64,000 nt of DNA from Streptomyces sp. 71268 (GTDB lineage: Bacteria; Actinomycetota; Actinomycetes; Streptomycetales; Streptomycetaceae), in assembly GCF_029392895.1 (NCBI RefSeq), contig NZ_CP114200.1, forward strand, positions 5,396,001 to 5,460,000, given 5' to 3'. Position 1 is the stretch's first letter, and each line of letters starts with the position of its first letter. A model generated the notes under the pieces. That model saw only the letters and a program-made list of their open reading frames with translations. It did no database searches and was not told the DNA's origin. The position numbers and the translations under genes were made by a program. Of this stretch, positions 24,320 to 33,588 are shown one piece after another.

Positions 24320-24871
24320 ATGGTGGAGGGCATGACTGATCAGGGCCCTACGGCGGCCGGGGACGATCTTCCCGGCAAGCCGACCTCGGCGTCGCGCACG
24401 ACGCTGTCGCACATCATGACGGCGGCGGACACGAACCTCCTCGGGACCGTCCACGGCGGCGTGATCATGAAACTGGTCGATGACGCGGCCGGAGCGGTCG
24501 CCGGCCGGCACTCGGGCGGGCCCGCCGTCACGGCGTCCATGGACGAGATGGCGTTCCTCTCGCCGGTGCGCGTCGGCGACCTCGTCCACGTGCACGCGCA
24601 GTGCAACTGGACCGGCCGCACCTCCATGGAGATCGGCGTGCGCGTCATGGCCGAGCGGTGGAACGAGTCGACCCCCGCCACCCAGGTCGGCAGCGCCTAC
24701 CTGGTGTTCGCCGCCGTCGACGCGGACGGCATGCCGCGCAGCGTGCCGCCGGTCATCCCCGACTCGGAGCGCGACGCGCGTCGCTTCCAGGAGGCGCAGA
24801 TCCGGCGCACGCACCGGCTCGCCAGGCGCCGAGCCATCCGGGAACTGCGCGAGCAGCGCCCGGACGAGTGA
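24320..24871 (+). CDS. Acyl-CoA thioesterase (hotdog fold, YciA/ACOT type)
   Basis: Cytosolic thioesterase of 183 aa. The hotdog helix carries the family motif LGTVHGGVIMKLVDDAAG (about residues 41-58), followed by VTASMDEMAFLSPVRVGDLV and GRTSMEIGVRVMAE, as in YciA-like enzymes. A basic C-terminal helix (AQIRRTHRLARRRAIREL) extends beyond the fold. The start may be ATG 24320 or ATG 24332 (MTDQGPTAAG). The latter sits only 2 nt after GGAGG, so neither is ideal. It converges on the small lipoprotein gene with 28 bp between. Confidence 0.9.
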   Translation: MVEGMTDQGPTAAGDDLPGKPTSASRTTLSHIMTAADTNLLGTVHGGVIMKLVDDAAGAVAGRHSGGPAVTASMDEMAFLSPVRVGDLVHVHAQCNWTGRTSMEIGVRVMAERWNESTPATQVGSAYLVFAAVDADGMPRSVPPVIPDSERDARRFQEAQIRRTHRLARRRAIRELREQRPDE

Positions 24872-24899
24872 CCCGGCCTCCCCGGCACACGAACCGGGC

Positions 24900-25142
24900 T
24901 CAGCGAGGCACCGGCGTCGTCGTGGTGCGCCCCGGCTGCCTGCCGTCCGGGGCGTAGTCGCAGTCGAGGCTGGACATCTCGCGGTCGCCGTCCTCCGAGT
25001 CGATGATGACCACGCCCGTGCAGGCCCGGCCGTGTTCGTCGGTCCACGTGACGAGTTCGCTGCGGTCCGACTGCGTGCAGCCCACGAGCAGCGCGCCCAC
25101 GGCCGTCGCCGCGGCCGCCGTGACGAGTCTTCGTGCCCTCAT
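24900..25142 (-). CDS. Small secreted lipoprotein (80 aa)
   Basis: N-terminus MRARRLVTAAAATAVGALLV followed by Gly-Cys gives a lipobox (LLVGC) at about residues 18-22. The mature part of about 60 residues contains two further Cys (RACTGVV and SLDCDYAP), likely a disulfide, and a Thr/Pro tail. GGGGAGAAGGAC precedes the ATG at 25142. It lies 170 bp downstream of LCP 2 on the same strand. No family is recognised; the Trp-Thr-Asp-Glu and Val-Val-Ile-Ile-Asp pattern suggests a small beta sheet. Confidence 0.82.
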   Translation of the reverse strand: MRARRLVTAAAATAVGALLVGCTQSDRSELVTWTDEHGRACTGVVIIDSEDGDREMSSLDCDYAPDGRQPGRTTTTPVPR

Positions 25143-25312
25143 GTCCTTCTCCCCCCGCCGCCCCGTGCCGGGGCGGGACGTCGCGGCGCACCCCCGTGCG
25201 CCGACCCCACCCGTCATCATGCGACTGGTTGGCCGCCGGACACAGAGGGCGGACGAAGCCGGTCGAGGACGTCGGGCGGACAGGAGCGGGGCGGCACCGG
25301 CCGACGGCGCCG

Positions 25313-26809
25313 CTACGAGCAGTTGACCTCGTCGCCCTTCACCGCCGACCCGGCGACCGGGGTCGGGTGCTCCGGGCGTACCGGGCGCACCCCCCGGTGC
25401 TCGGTGCCGAGCGTGACCCGCAGCACCGGGCCCTGGCCGCGCACCGGGCGGAGCGTGGCGCCGGGCAGGGCCGTGGCCAGGGAGCGGGCCGAGTCCCGCC
25501 AGCGTGGGTCGTGCGCGATCACGGTGTGCGGGGCGCCGCGCTCGCGCGCGTTGCTGGCCACGCCGGTGGTGGCGAACCCGGTCGCGCGCAGGGCGCGGTC
25601 GGTCCTGGCGCCGAGCCCGGTGCGGTCGGTGCCGTTGACGACCTGGACCCGGATCTGCGCCGGGTCGATCTCGACCGCGGTGGCCCGGGGCCGGCGCGGC
25701 CGCTGCGGGGCCAGCGGGCGGTCCTCGCGGATGGCCTCGAAGAGCTTGTCGGCCCGCGCCTCGTTCCACCGTACGGTCGAGCCGACGCCCGGCACCGAGT
25801 AGCTCACGTCCCCGACGGGCACCGAGGCGAACTCCGACGAGGCGGGCGAGAAGCCCCGCATGGCCTTGCCCAGCTTGAGGAGTTCGGCGCTGCCCAACTG
25901 CCGGTCGGCGCGTACCGAGCCGAGCACCGACGAGGCCACCTTCGCGAACTTGACCGGGTTGAGCAGCACCCCGCTGGTGGTCGCCTTGTCGATGAGGGCG
26001 GCCAGGAACCGCTGCTGACGCTGCATCCGGCCGAGGTCGGCGGCGCCGTCGACGTGCCGCGACCGTACGTACTGCAGGGCCTCGCCGCCGACCAGCGTGT
26101 GCCGCCCGGCGGCCAGGTCGAGCCCGGTGTACCGGTCCCTCAGCGGCCGTACGGTGCACACCTCGACGCCGCCGACCACGTCCACGGTCCGCATGAAGCT
26201 GGCGAAGTCGACCTCCAGGTAGTGGTCGATGTGCACGCCCGTCATGTGCTCGACGGTGCGCACGGTCAGGCTCGGCCCGCCCTCCGCGTACGCTGCGTTG
26301 ATCTTCTGCGGGTGGGTGCGGCGCACGGTGCCGGTGGCCGGGTCGGTGTACGCGGGGATCTCGGCGTACGAGTCGCGCGGCAGGCTGACCACGCTGGCGC
26401 GGTCGTGGTCGTCCGAGAGGTGGACGAGCATCAGGGTGTCGGCGCAGTTGCAGGGGGCGCCGCCGAGCCGGTACTTGGCCTTCTCCTCGGGCGTGATCGC
26501 CTCGCGCCGGTCGACGCCGGCGACCAGGAAGTTCGTCCCGTCGCCGGCGGCGGGGCGGTGGTCGAGGGAGCCGAACGCGTCGACCCGGTCGATGCCGTTC
26601 TCCAGGCCGGAGACCATCGCGTGCCCGGCCCCGCCGGCGATCAGCACCGTCACCGCGGCGGACACGGACAGCCGCCGCCCCCAGCGAGGCCGGTCGCCGC
26701 GCCCCGGCCTGGTCCGAGCCGCCGCGGCGGGCGGGGCGGCGGCGGGGCCGCGTGGGATACGGGGCCGGCGCGGTGGGGGCGGGTGCGGGGTGCGGGCCGG
26801 TTGGGTCAC
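25313..26809 (-). CDS. LCP-family glycopolymer transferase with LytR_C domain
   Basis: 498 aa from GTG 26809, which has GGAGG 9 nt upstream; the frame further upstream is noise. A Pro/Arg-rich N-terminus (1-46) precedes a TM (about 47-66) and the LCP domain: FLVAGVDRREA, CADTLMLVHLS, SLPRDSYAEIP, INAAYAEGG, HIDHYLEVDF and ALQYVRSRHVDGAADLGRMQ. A LytR_C domain near the C-terminus starts IRVQVVNGTDRTGLG. GAPCNCADT contains a Cys pair not seen in the other four. Divergent from the glycosyltransferase at 27107 and upstream of the lipoprotein gene. Confidence 0.93.
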   Translation of the reverse strand: MTQPARTPHPPPPRRPRIPRGPAAAPPAAAARTRPGRGDRPRWGRRLSVSAAVTVLIAGGAGHAMVSGLENGIDRVDAFGSLDHRPAAGDGTNFLVAGVDRREAITPEEKAKYRLGGAPCNCADTLMLVHLSDDHDRASVVSLPRDSYAEIPAYTDPATGTVRRTHPQKINAAYAEGGPSLTVRTVEHMTGVHIDHYLEVDFASFMRTVDVVGGVEVCTVRPLRDRYTGLDLAAGRHTLVGGEALQYVRSRHVDGAADLGRMQRQQRFLAALIDKATTSGVLLNPVKFAKVASSVLGSVRADRQLGSAELLKLGKAMRGFSPASSEFASVPVGDVSYSVPGVGSTVRWNEARADKLFEAIREDRPLAPQRPRRPRATAVEIDPAQIRVQVVNGTDRTGLGARTDRALRATGFATTGVASNARERGAPHTVIAHDPRWRDSARSLATALPGATLRPVRGQGPVLRVTLGTEHRGVRPVRPEHPTPVAGSAVKGDEVNCS

Positions 26810-26906
26810 TGGGGGAGACCTCCGCGACGGGCTGGGGCGGGCGGGCACGCAGGATGGGCGGGGCGCCCGGCGCAGCGTGGGTGAAGCAGGGCGAAACAGC
26901 GCAGAA

Positions 26907-26934
26907 TTGGACGAAGGGTGGCGAGCTGTAATGA
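26907..26934 (+). promoter_or_regulatory. Promoter candidate for the family-2 glycosyltransferase
   Basis: TTGGAC (26907-26912) and TAATGA (26929-26934) are 16 bp apart in an unusually AT-rich patch. A second possible -10, TATGAT at 26964-26969, lies closer to the gene but without a good -35. The whole 26810-27106 interval is the divergent promoter region of LCP 2 and the glycosyltransferase and has no gene. Confidence 0.5.
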
Positions 26935-27106
26935 AGCCGGTCGAAGTGAACATCGTAAGTCCATATGATGAGCGCCACAGCTCCCCACGCCGGGCGTCGC
27001 GCCGGCGGCCACCCGCCCGGTGCGCCTCCGCATCCCCCATTAGCGGTAACGTGGCCCGTACTACCCGCAGTCACCTGGGCGGCGACCCCTGTACCCCCGA
27101 GGGAAG

Positions 27107-28135
27107 ATGTCTGAGTCACAGCCTCCGGCCGTATCCGTGATCATGCCGGTGCTCAACGAGGAGCGTCACCTGCGCAATTCCGTCCGGCACATCCTGGAAC
27201 AGGAGTACGCCGGCGAGCTGGAGGTGGTGATCGCCCTCGGCCCCTCGACGGACCGTACGGACGAGATCGCCGCCGAGCTGGTGCGCGAGGACCCTCGGGT
27301 GCACACGGTGCCCAACCCCACGGGACGCACGCCCGCCGCGCTGAACGCGGCGATCAAGGCGTCGCGCCACCCGGTGGTGGTGCGCGTCGACGGCCACGGC
27401 ATGCTCTCCGCGAACTACATCGCCACCGCGGTGCGACTCCTTGAGGAGACCGGCGCGCAGAACGTGGGCGGCATCATGCACGCCGAGGGGGAGAACGACT
27501 GGGAGCACGCCGTCGCCGCCGCCATGACCTCCAAGATCGGCGTGGGCAACGCGGCCTTCCACACCGGCGGCGACGCGGCCCCGGCCGAGACCGTCTACCT
27601 GGGCGTCTTCCGCCGCGAGGCGTTGGAGCAACAGGGCGGCTACAACGAGGAGTTCATCCGCGCCCAGGACTGGGAGCTGAACTTCCGCATCCGCGAGGCG
27701 GGCGGCCTGATCTGGTTCTCGCCCGAGCTGAAGGTCTCCTACCGGCCGCGGCCGAGCATGCGCGCGCTGGCCAAGCAGTACAAGGACTACGGCCGCTGGC
27801 GGCACGTGGTCGCCCGCTACCACCAGGGCTCGATCAACCTGCGCTACCTCGCCCCGCCCACCGCCGTGGTGGCCATCGCGGCGGGCCTGGTCGTCGGCGT
27901 CGCGCTCACCCCGTGGGGCCTGGTCGTCCCCGGTGGCTACCTCGCGGCGATCGTCGCCGGCTCCGTCCCGGCGGGCAGGGGGCTGCCGGTCGGCGCCCGG
28001 CTGCGGATTCCGCTCGCCCTCGCCACCATGCACCTCTCCTGGGGCTGGGGCTTCCTGACCAGCCCCCGGGCGCTGGCGAAGAAGGTCATCGCCAGCCGCC
28101 GCCCCGCCGTCGTCGCCAGCGGCTCGGGCGTCTGA
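27107..28135 (+). CDS. Family-2 glycosyltransferase
   Basis: Membrane-associated inverting glycosyltransferase of 342 aa. The GT-A domain starts VSVIMPVLNEERHLRNSV and has VVVRVDGHGMLSANYI at the DxD-like position, plus AQDWELNFRIREAGG, the acceptor/base region typical of ExoA-like enzymes. Two hydrophobic segments lie near the C-terminus (TAVVAIAAGLVVGVALTPWG and the next 25 residues). It sits among LCP genes and converges on LCP 3, with a bidirectional terminator between. It probably adds a sugar to a lipid-linked wall or capsule precursor; sugar unknown. Confidence 0.92.
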   Translation: MSESQPPAVSVIMPVLNEERHLRNSVRHILEQEYAGELEVVIALGPSTDRTDEIAAELVREDPRVHTVPNPTGRTPAALNAAIKASRHPVVVRVDGHGMLSANYIATAVRLLEETGAQNVGGIMHAEGENDWEHAVAAAMTSKIGVGNAAFHTGGDAAPAETVYLGVFRREALEQQGGYNEEFIRAQDWELNFRIREAGGLIWFSPELKVSYRPRPSMRALAKQYKDYGRWRHVVARYHQGSINLRYLAPPTAVVAIAAGLVVGVALTPWGLVVPGGYLAAIVAGSVPAGRGLPVGARLRIPLALATMHLSWGWGFLTSPRALAKKVIASRRPAVVASGSGV

Positions 28136-28168
28136 GCCAGGCCGCGAACACCGCCGTACGACGCCGAC

Positions 28169-28198
28169 GGCCGGGCCGCCCGCCGTGGCGGCCCGGCC
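28169..28198. terminator. Bidirectional terminator between convergent GT and LCP 3
   Basis: Perfect 12-bp stem GGCCGGGCCGCC / GGCGGCCCGGCC with a 6-nt loop in the 72-bp gap between stop codons at 28135 (+) and 28208 (-). Confidence 0.8.
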
Positions 28199-28207
28199 CG
28201 GCCGGGG

Positions 28208-30130
28208 CTAGAACGTGTAGACCGGGTTCACCTTCATGCACGCCGTCTTGTCGTCGCCGTTGAGCGCGTCCGCGCTGTCCGGGGCCTTGGTGTCCTGGTC
28301 CCGCTCCTCGCTCCCGGCGCCGTCGCCACTGCCCGCGTCCCCGCCGTCGGCCGGCTTCGGGTAGCTGGTGCCCTCCCGCCAGTCCGCGCCGACGACCACC
28401 GTCACCTGCGGCAGCCCTGAGCCGAGCTGGACGGCGCTCTTGGGCAGGCCGAGCGATTCCGCGACGGCCAGCGCGTTGGCGCGCTGCTCCTCGGTCGCGT
28501 ACGTGACCGTCGTCGTCGCCTGCGGCTTGGGCGTCGGGTCCGCGATGGCCTGGTTGAAGCCGTTCGCGATCAGCGCGTCCGCGATGGCCGAAGCGCGCTG
28601 CGGCACCGGGGCCAGCGAGGGGGAGCCGGTGCCGTTCTGGACGGCGACGGCGATCTCGCCCTTGGGCGCGGCCGGCACCGTGGGCTCGGCGGTCTTCTTC
28701 GGCGGGAGCTTCTTCTTGTCCTTGCCGTCGAGCGCGATGTCGTTGCGGATCAGCTCGAACAGCTTGTCCGCGTCGCCCGGCTTGGGCACGACGTGTGCCT
28801 TGCTCCGCGGGTCCGGAATCCACGGCATCGTCGTCATGGTGATCCGCTTGGTGGGCACCCGCTTGAGGTCGTTGCCCAGGTCGTAGAGCTTCTTGACGGT
28901 GCCGAGCCCCGGGTCCACCTTGAGCGCCTTGGTCGCCGCCTCGGCCAGGTCCATCAGCTTGCCCGGGTCGGACAGCTTGGTGCCGGACTTGAGCTGGCGG
29001 ACCATCGCGTTCATGTACATGTGCTGGGCCTTGGCCCGGCCGATGTCGCTGCCGTCCTCGAAGCCGTGCCGGGTGCGCAGCCACTGCAGGGCCTGCTGGC
29101 CCTTGATGTCGTGCTCGCCCTTCTCCAGGTGCAGCCCCGAGTCGGGGTCCTTGACGTTGTTGTCCACGCAGACCGGCACGCCGCCGACGGCGTCGGCCAT
29201 GTCCACCACGCCCGCGAAGTCGATCATCATGAAGTGGTCGATCGGGACCCCGGCCAGCCCCTCCCAGGTGGCGACCGTGCAGCCGGGGCCGCCGTTCTGC
29301 AGGCTGGAGTTGATGATGTTGCGATCGGACTCCGGGTAGACCGTGCCGTCGTCGTCGATGCACTTGGGTATGGTCACCCGGGTGTCGCGCGGGATGCTCA
29401 CCACCGACATGTTGCTGCGGTCGGCGGAGACGTGCACCAGCATCTGCACGTCGGCCAGCGGCTTGCGGTCGGCGTCCGCGCGCGAGCCGCCGAGCTTGAT
29501 GTTCTCCTCGGTGTTCCGGCTGTCGGAGCCGAGCAGCAGGATGTTCAGCGGGGTCTGGCCGTCCGCGTTGGGCGTGCTGCGGTCCAGCCGGTTCTCGCCG
29601 AGGTTGAGGGTGTCCTTCTCTATGTTGCCGTTGAGGTGCTGGTAGTAGAGGTAGCCGGCGCCGGCCGTGCCGAGGATGACGAACGCCAGCCCGCCCGCCG
29701 ACCACAGCAGCACGCGCCGCCCCTTGCCCCGCTCCCGGTTCCGCCGCCGACTGCCCGCGCGCCGCGCGCCGCCGCCCCGGGGCGCCGGTACGCCACCGCC
29801 ACCATGGCCGCCGCCGCGCTCCCCGTCGTCACCGCCGCCGGGCGCGGCCGGCGGCGCGGCCGGCCCACGGGCGCGCCGCCCCCCGGCGCGCGAGCCCGCG
29901 CCGGACCTCGCCGCACCGGACCCCGCCGTGCTGGACCTCGCCGCACCGGGGCCCGCCGCGCCGCCCTCGCCCGGGCGCGCGCCCGGCAGGTCCGCGCCGG
30001 CCCGGCCGGAGGCGGCCCGGGGTTCGGCCTTCTCGGCGTCGCCCTCGTACAGGCTGTCGTCCCAGCCGAGTTCGCGGGCCTCCGGAACGCGCCGTCTCGA
30101 TCGCCCCCCTCGCGTGCCGTTGTGCCGCAT
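28208..30130 (-). CDS. LCP-family glycopolymer transferase with LytR_C domain (640 aa)
   Basis: The longest LCP protein here. Its disordered cytoplasmic N-terminus of about 140 residues (Gly/Ala/Arg/Pro) carries LGWDDSLYEGD near residue 21. TM is about 141-161, followed by YLYYQHLNGNI, a motif shared with the next two LCP genes. The LCP domain has LLLGSDSRNTEEN, SIPRDTRVTIP, HFMMIDFAGVVDM and ALQWLRTRHGFEDGSD. A LytR_C domain starts IAVAVQNGTG (about residue 490) and the end is Asp/Glu-rich, closing with CMKVNPVYTF. It lies 55 bp after LCP 4 on the same strand, so both are probably on one transcript. Confidence 0.93.
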   Translation of the reverse strand: MRHNGTRGGRSRRRVPEARELGWDDSLYEGDAEKAEPRAASGRAGADLPGARPGEGGAAGPGAARSSTAGSGAARSGAGSRAGGRRARGPAAPPAAPGGGDDGERGGGHGGGGVPAPRGGGARRAGSRRRNRERGKGRRVLLWSAGGLAFVILGTAGAGYLYYQHLNGNIEKDTLNLGENRLDRSTPNADGQTPLNILLLGSDSRNTEENIKLGGSRADADRKPLADVQMLVHVSADRSNMSVVSIPRDTRVTIPKCIDDDGTVYPESDRNIINSSLQNGGPGCTVATWEGLAGVPIDHFMMIDFAGVVDMADAVGGVPVCVDNNVKDPDSGLHLEKGEHDIKGQQALQWLRTRHGFEDGSDIGRAKAQHMYMNAMVRQLKSGTKLSDPGKLMDLAEAATKALKVDPGLGTVKKLYDLGNDLKRVPTKRITMTTMPWIPDPRSKAHVVPKPGDADKLFELIRNDIALDGKDKKKLPPKKTAEPTVPAAPKGEIAVAVQNGTGSPSLAPVPQRASAIADALIANGFNQAIADPTPKPQATTTVTYATEEQRANALAVAESLGLPKSAVQLGSGLPQVTVVVGADWREGTSYPKPADGGDAGSGDGAGSEERDQDTKAPDSADALNGDDKTACMKVNPVYTF

Positions 30131-30185
30131 CCGGCCTCCCCTACTCGGTCGTGCTGCCGGCCTGATGGGGCGGGCGAATCGCAGG

Positions 30186-31913
30186 TTACTTCGCGCAGAC
30201 GTTCTTATCGTCCGCCCCTATGCGCTGGACACCCTCCGGTGCCTTGCGCGGGGCGGTGATCGGAACGCCCTTGCCCTTGTAGTCCTCGCCCAGTGTCAAC
30301 GTCATCTCCGCCATGGGGTCGGCCTCCACCGTGCCCGGCTTGAGCGCGGACCCCGGCAGACCCATGCTGTCGGCGAGCCGTCGGGCCTGGTCGGCCTGGT
30401 TGGGCGCGTACTCCAAGGTGGTCTTCTTGATGTCCGACGGCGCGTTCTGGCCGTTGGTGCTGTGAATTATCCCCTCTTCGTTCTGCATCCAGGTCACCGT
30501 CTCCTGTGCCGCCCCCAGCTTGCCGCTGCCGTTCAGCACCTTCACCCGAACGTTCGCGGGATCGGCCTTGGTTCCCTTCAGCCGGGCGGCCTCCTTGCTC
30601 TTGGCGGCCTTTTCCTTCTTCTTGACCTCGGTCAGCGACACGTCCTGGCGGACCATGGCGAACAGCGGCTCCGCCTTGGGTTTGTCCAACAGCACGGTCA
30701 CCTGATCGGTGTTGTCGAAGACCGGCACTGTCGCGAAGGTGATGTTCTTGATGTCGACCTTGCTCAGGTCCTTACCGAGATCCATCAGCTTTTTTACGCT
30801 CCCAATGCCCGTGTCGACGGTGAGGGCGTCGGTGGCGGCATTGCTGAGCTTCCACATCTTCTTCGGGTTGGAGAAGGTGCCGCCCGACTTCATCTCGCGG
30901 ATCATCGAACTCAGGAACTGCTGCTGGAGCTTGATGCGGTCCAGGTCGCTCTCGAAGCCGACGCCGTGCCGGGTCCGGACGAAGGCGAGCGCGTCCTCGC
31001 CCTGGATCTTGTGCCGTCCCGCGCTCAGCTTCAGCTTCGACTTCGGGTCGTCGATGTCGCGGGCCAGACACACCTCGACGCCGCCCACCGCCGACGACAG
31101 CGTCTTGACCGCGTTGAAGTCGGCCATCATGAAGTGGTCCACCTCGAGGCCGGTCAGCTTCTCGACGGTGTTCCAGGTGCAGCCGGGGTCGCGCCCGTCC
31201 TGGCCGAGGCTGGCGTTGAACCGCACCTGACGCTCGCCGGGGATGGTCTTGCGGGAGCCGTCCTCCTGTTTGACGGTGCAGTCCGGGACGTCGGTGATCA
31301 GGTCGCGCGGAATGCTCAGCGCGGTGGCGTTCGAACGGTCCTCGGAGACGTGGAAGAGGATCGTGGTGTCCGCGTGGCCCACGCTGTCCTTGTCGCCGTA
31401 GTTCCCGTTGCCCTTGCCGGAGCGCGTGTCGGTGCCGATCACCAATATGTTGACCGGCCCGTCGATGACGGCGGGGTTGTTCTCGCCGACGTCGACCTTC
31501 TTGATGTTGCCGTTGAGGTGCTGGTAGACGAAGTACGCCGCGGCCGAGCCGCCCACCAGCAGGAACGCCATCGTCCCGCCGCCCCAGAGCAGGACCTTCT
31601 TGGTCTTGGACTTCTTCGGCTTGGGCTTGCGGCGGCTGACGGGCCCCGACTGCTGCGGCACGCCACCGGCCGCGCCCTTGGCATCCCGGCCGCCGCGCGG
31701 CGCGGCGCGGCGCCCGCGCTGCTCGGGGACGGCGCGACGACGGGCGGCCTCCCTGGCCGCGGCCCTGCCGCCGGGTGCGGGTGCGGACGCGGGCGGCTCC
31801 GAGGTGTCCGCGGTGGTGTCCAGCCGCAGCTCGTAGCTGCCGGTGCTCGGATTGAATACCCACTGGTCAGCGGGGTCGAAATCGCCCGCCTGCCCATGGC
31901 CTTGCGCGTCCAC
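30186..31913 (-). CDS. LCP-family glycopolymer transferase with LytR_C domain (575 aa)
   Basis: N-terminal motif DQWVFNPSTGSYELRLD (about residues 16-32), then a disordered Lys/Arg/Pro-rich segment, TM about 111-133 and YFVYQHLNGNIKK. LCP landmarks are LVIGTDTRSG, HADTTILFHVS, SIPRDLI, RFNASLGQDG, HFMMADFNAV and ALAFVRTRHGVGFESDL. The LytR_C domain begins VRVKVLNGSGKLGAAQ. Start GTG 31913 lies 12 nt after GGAGG; the frame continues upstream to 31970 but into unlikely sequence. It is the middle member of the three-gene tandem series (LCP 3-5). Confidence 0.92.
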   Translation of the reverse strand: MDAQGHGQAGDFDPADQWVFNPSTGSYELRLDTTADTSEPPASAPAPGGRAAAREAARRRAVPEQRGRRAAPRGGRDAKGAAGGVPQQSGPVSRRKPKPKKSKTKKVLLWGGGTMAFLLVGGSAAAYFVYQHLNGNIKKVDVGENNPAVIDGPVNILVIGTDTRSGKGNGNYGDKDSVGHADTTILFHVSEDRSNATALSIPRDLITDVPDCTVKQEDGSRKTIPGERQVRFNASLGQDGRDPGCTWNTVEKLTGLEVDHFMMADFNAVKTLSSAVGGVEVCLARDIDDPKSKLKLSAGRHKIQGEDALAFVRTRHGVGFESDLDRIKLQQQFLSSMIREMKSGGTFSNPKKMWKLSNAATDALTVDTGIGSVKKLMDLGKDLSKVDIKNITFATVPVFDNTDQVTVLLDKPKAEPLFAMVRQDVSLTEVKKKEKAAKSKEAARLKGTKADPANVRVKVLNGSGKLGAAQETVTWMQNEEGIIHSTNGQNAPSDIKKTTLEYAPNQADQARRLADSMGLPGSALKPGTVEADPMAEMTLTLGEDYKGKGVPITAPRKAPEGVQRIGADDKNVCAK

Positions 31914-32132
31914 GGTCGTCTGTGTCCTCCGTCGGTGCCACGCAGCGCCTCCCCCTCGGCGCGCGGTCAATCGTCTGCTGCAGGGCGCGGAAAAGCCTGG
32001 TCCAGCGCTCCGGATCGCTCACACTATCCGCCAACTTCATTCGGCAGCGACGCCGGTGTCCGTTCGCGCGTTCCTACAACTGGGCAATTTGCCCAATCCA
32101 TTCGGCGCCGTGACACGGTCCGGCGGAGTTTT

Positions 32133-33335
32133 TCACCTTCTCTTCTCACACAGCCCACGTGCGGTCGGCGAGGGTCCGGGGGAGGCGGCGCCGGGCGGTG
32201 TCCCGCCGGGCACACTGTCGGTTTTGTCGGCCTTCGTGCCGTTCTTCCCGCCGGCGTTGTCGGCCGCTTCGACCGTGCTTCGCCGGGGTGTCACCGGACG
32301 GTCTTCTCGTAGTTGGGCAAAGAGCCGGTCGGCGTCCGGCTGTACGAGTTCGTCGCGCGCGGCGTTGTGCCGGAAGGCGCGGCGCGGCACGGTGAGGAAA
32401 TCCACCTTGTCCGACGGAATGTCCCTTACACCGCGCACCAGGTTGTACAGATCTCGCAACGAGTCCAGGCCGGGGTCCGTGGTCAGGGCGGAGGTGGCCG
32501 CGTCGAGGACCGGGTACAGCTTCGTCGGGTTGAGCAACACCCCGCTGCCCTGCACCTTGCGTACCAGGGAACTCATGAACGCCTGCTGGCGCGCGATCCG
32601 CTGGGTGTCGCTGCCGTTGCCGAGCGTGTAGCGGGCCCGTACGAAGCCGAGCGCCTGTTCGCCATCCAGCATCTGGCGTCCGGCCGGCAGGTCCACCCGC
32701 GCCTTCGCGTCCCGCATCGGCGCCGCGAGGCACACCTGGACCCCGCCCACCGCGTCGACCAGCCGCTTGAAGCCCTCGAAGTCCACGATCATGTGGTGGT
32801 CGATCCGCACGCCGGTGAGCTGCTCGACGGTACGGATCGTGCAGGCCGCCCCCGCCTTCTCGAACGCGTAGTTGAACTGCCCGAACGTCGCCCGTTGCCG
32901 CTTGCCGCCGGGCCGCTCGCAGTGCGGGATGCGCACCATCAGGTCGCGCGGGATGCTCACCGCGGTGGCGCGGTCCCGGGCGCGGGACAGGTGCAGCACG
33001 ATCGCGGTGTCCGAGCGCTGGGTGCCCCGGTCGCGGCCGTACCTGCCGTTGGGTCCGCCGCGGTCGTCGCTGCCGATGAGCAGGATGTTCTGGGCGCCCT
33101 TGACCAGCACCGTCGGCCGCTCGGCCTCGTACTTGCGCAGCAGCTCCGCCGTGTCGCGGTCGGTGGTGATGTTGCCGTTGAGGCGCTCGTACAGCATCCA
33201 ACCCGCGCCGGCCACGAGCAGCACCAGGACGGAGGCGGTCACCGCCGTCCAGCGCAGCCAACGGCGCTGGCGCGGCGCCGGCGGGCCGGACGGCGGTGGC
33301 TCGTCTGCTTCCGGGTCGGTGGGGCGCTCGCTCAC
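32133..33335 (-). CDS. LCP-family glycopolymer transferase, no LytR_C domain (400 aa)
   Basis: Short Pro/Glu-rich N-terminus, TM about 29-49 (WTAVTASVLVLLVAGAGWML), then YERLNGNITT, the third version of the shared juxtamembrane motif. LCP domain: LLIGSDDRGGPNGRYG, RSDTAIVLHLS, SIPRDLMVRIP, FNYAFEKAGAACT, RIDHHMIVDFEGF and ALGFVRARYTLGNGSDTQ. The C-terminal 50 residues are low-complexity. Start GTG 33335 with AAGGA 8-9 nt upstream. The DxR motif reads SDDR instead of SDSR. About 220 bp separate it from LCP 4. Confidence 0.93.
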   Translation of the reverse strand: MSERPTDPEADEPPPSGPPAPRQRRWLRWTAVTASVLVLLVAGAGWMLYERLNGNITTDRDTAELLRKYEAERPTVLVKGAQNILLIGSDDRGGPNGRYGRDRGTQRSDTAIVLHLSRARDRATAVSIPRDLMVRIPHCERPGGKRQRATFGQFNYAFEKAGAACTIRTVEQLTGVRIDHHMIVDFEGFKRLVDAVGGVQVCLAAPMRDAKARVDLPAGRQMLDGEQALGFVRARYTLGNGSDTQRIARQQAFMSSLVRKVQGSGVLLNPTKLYPVLDAATSALTTDPGLDSLRDLYNLVRGVRDIPSDKVDFLTVPRRAFRHNAARDELVQPDADRLFAQLREDRPVTPRRSTVEAADNAGGKNGTKADKTDSVPGGTPPGAASPGPSPTARGLCEKRR

Positions 33336-33588
33336 GTCGGGGTCCTTCCCCCGCGGGCCTTGGCCCCCGCGGAGTCCGCGGCGCGTGGGGCGACCGGTCA
33401 CTGGAGCGAACGCGTCGGCCCCGCGCGTGGTGGTGCGTCACGACGATCATCGCCCCCACGGCCCGCCCCGGCCTGCGGTCCGGCCCCACGGTGCGCCGGA
33501 CGGGCTACCCGGAGCGCCCCGACGGCGGGACCGGGGGCCCCGCCGCCCACTCGGGCCGGCGGCCCCGCCGCGCGCCCGGACCGGCGGC

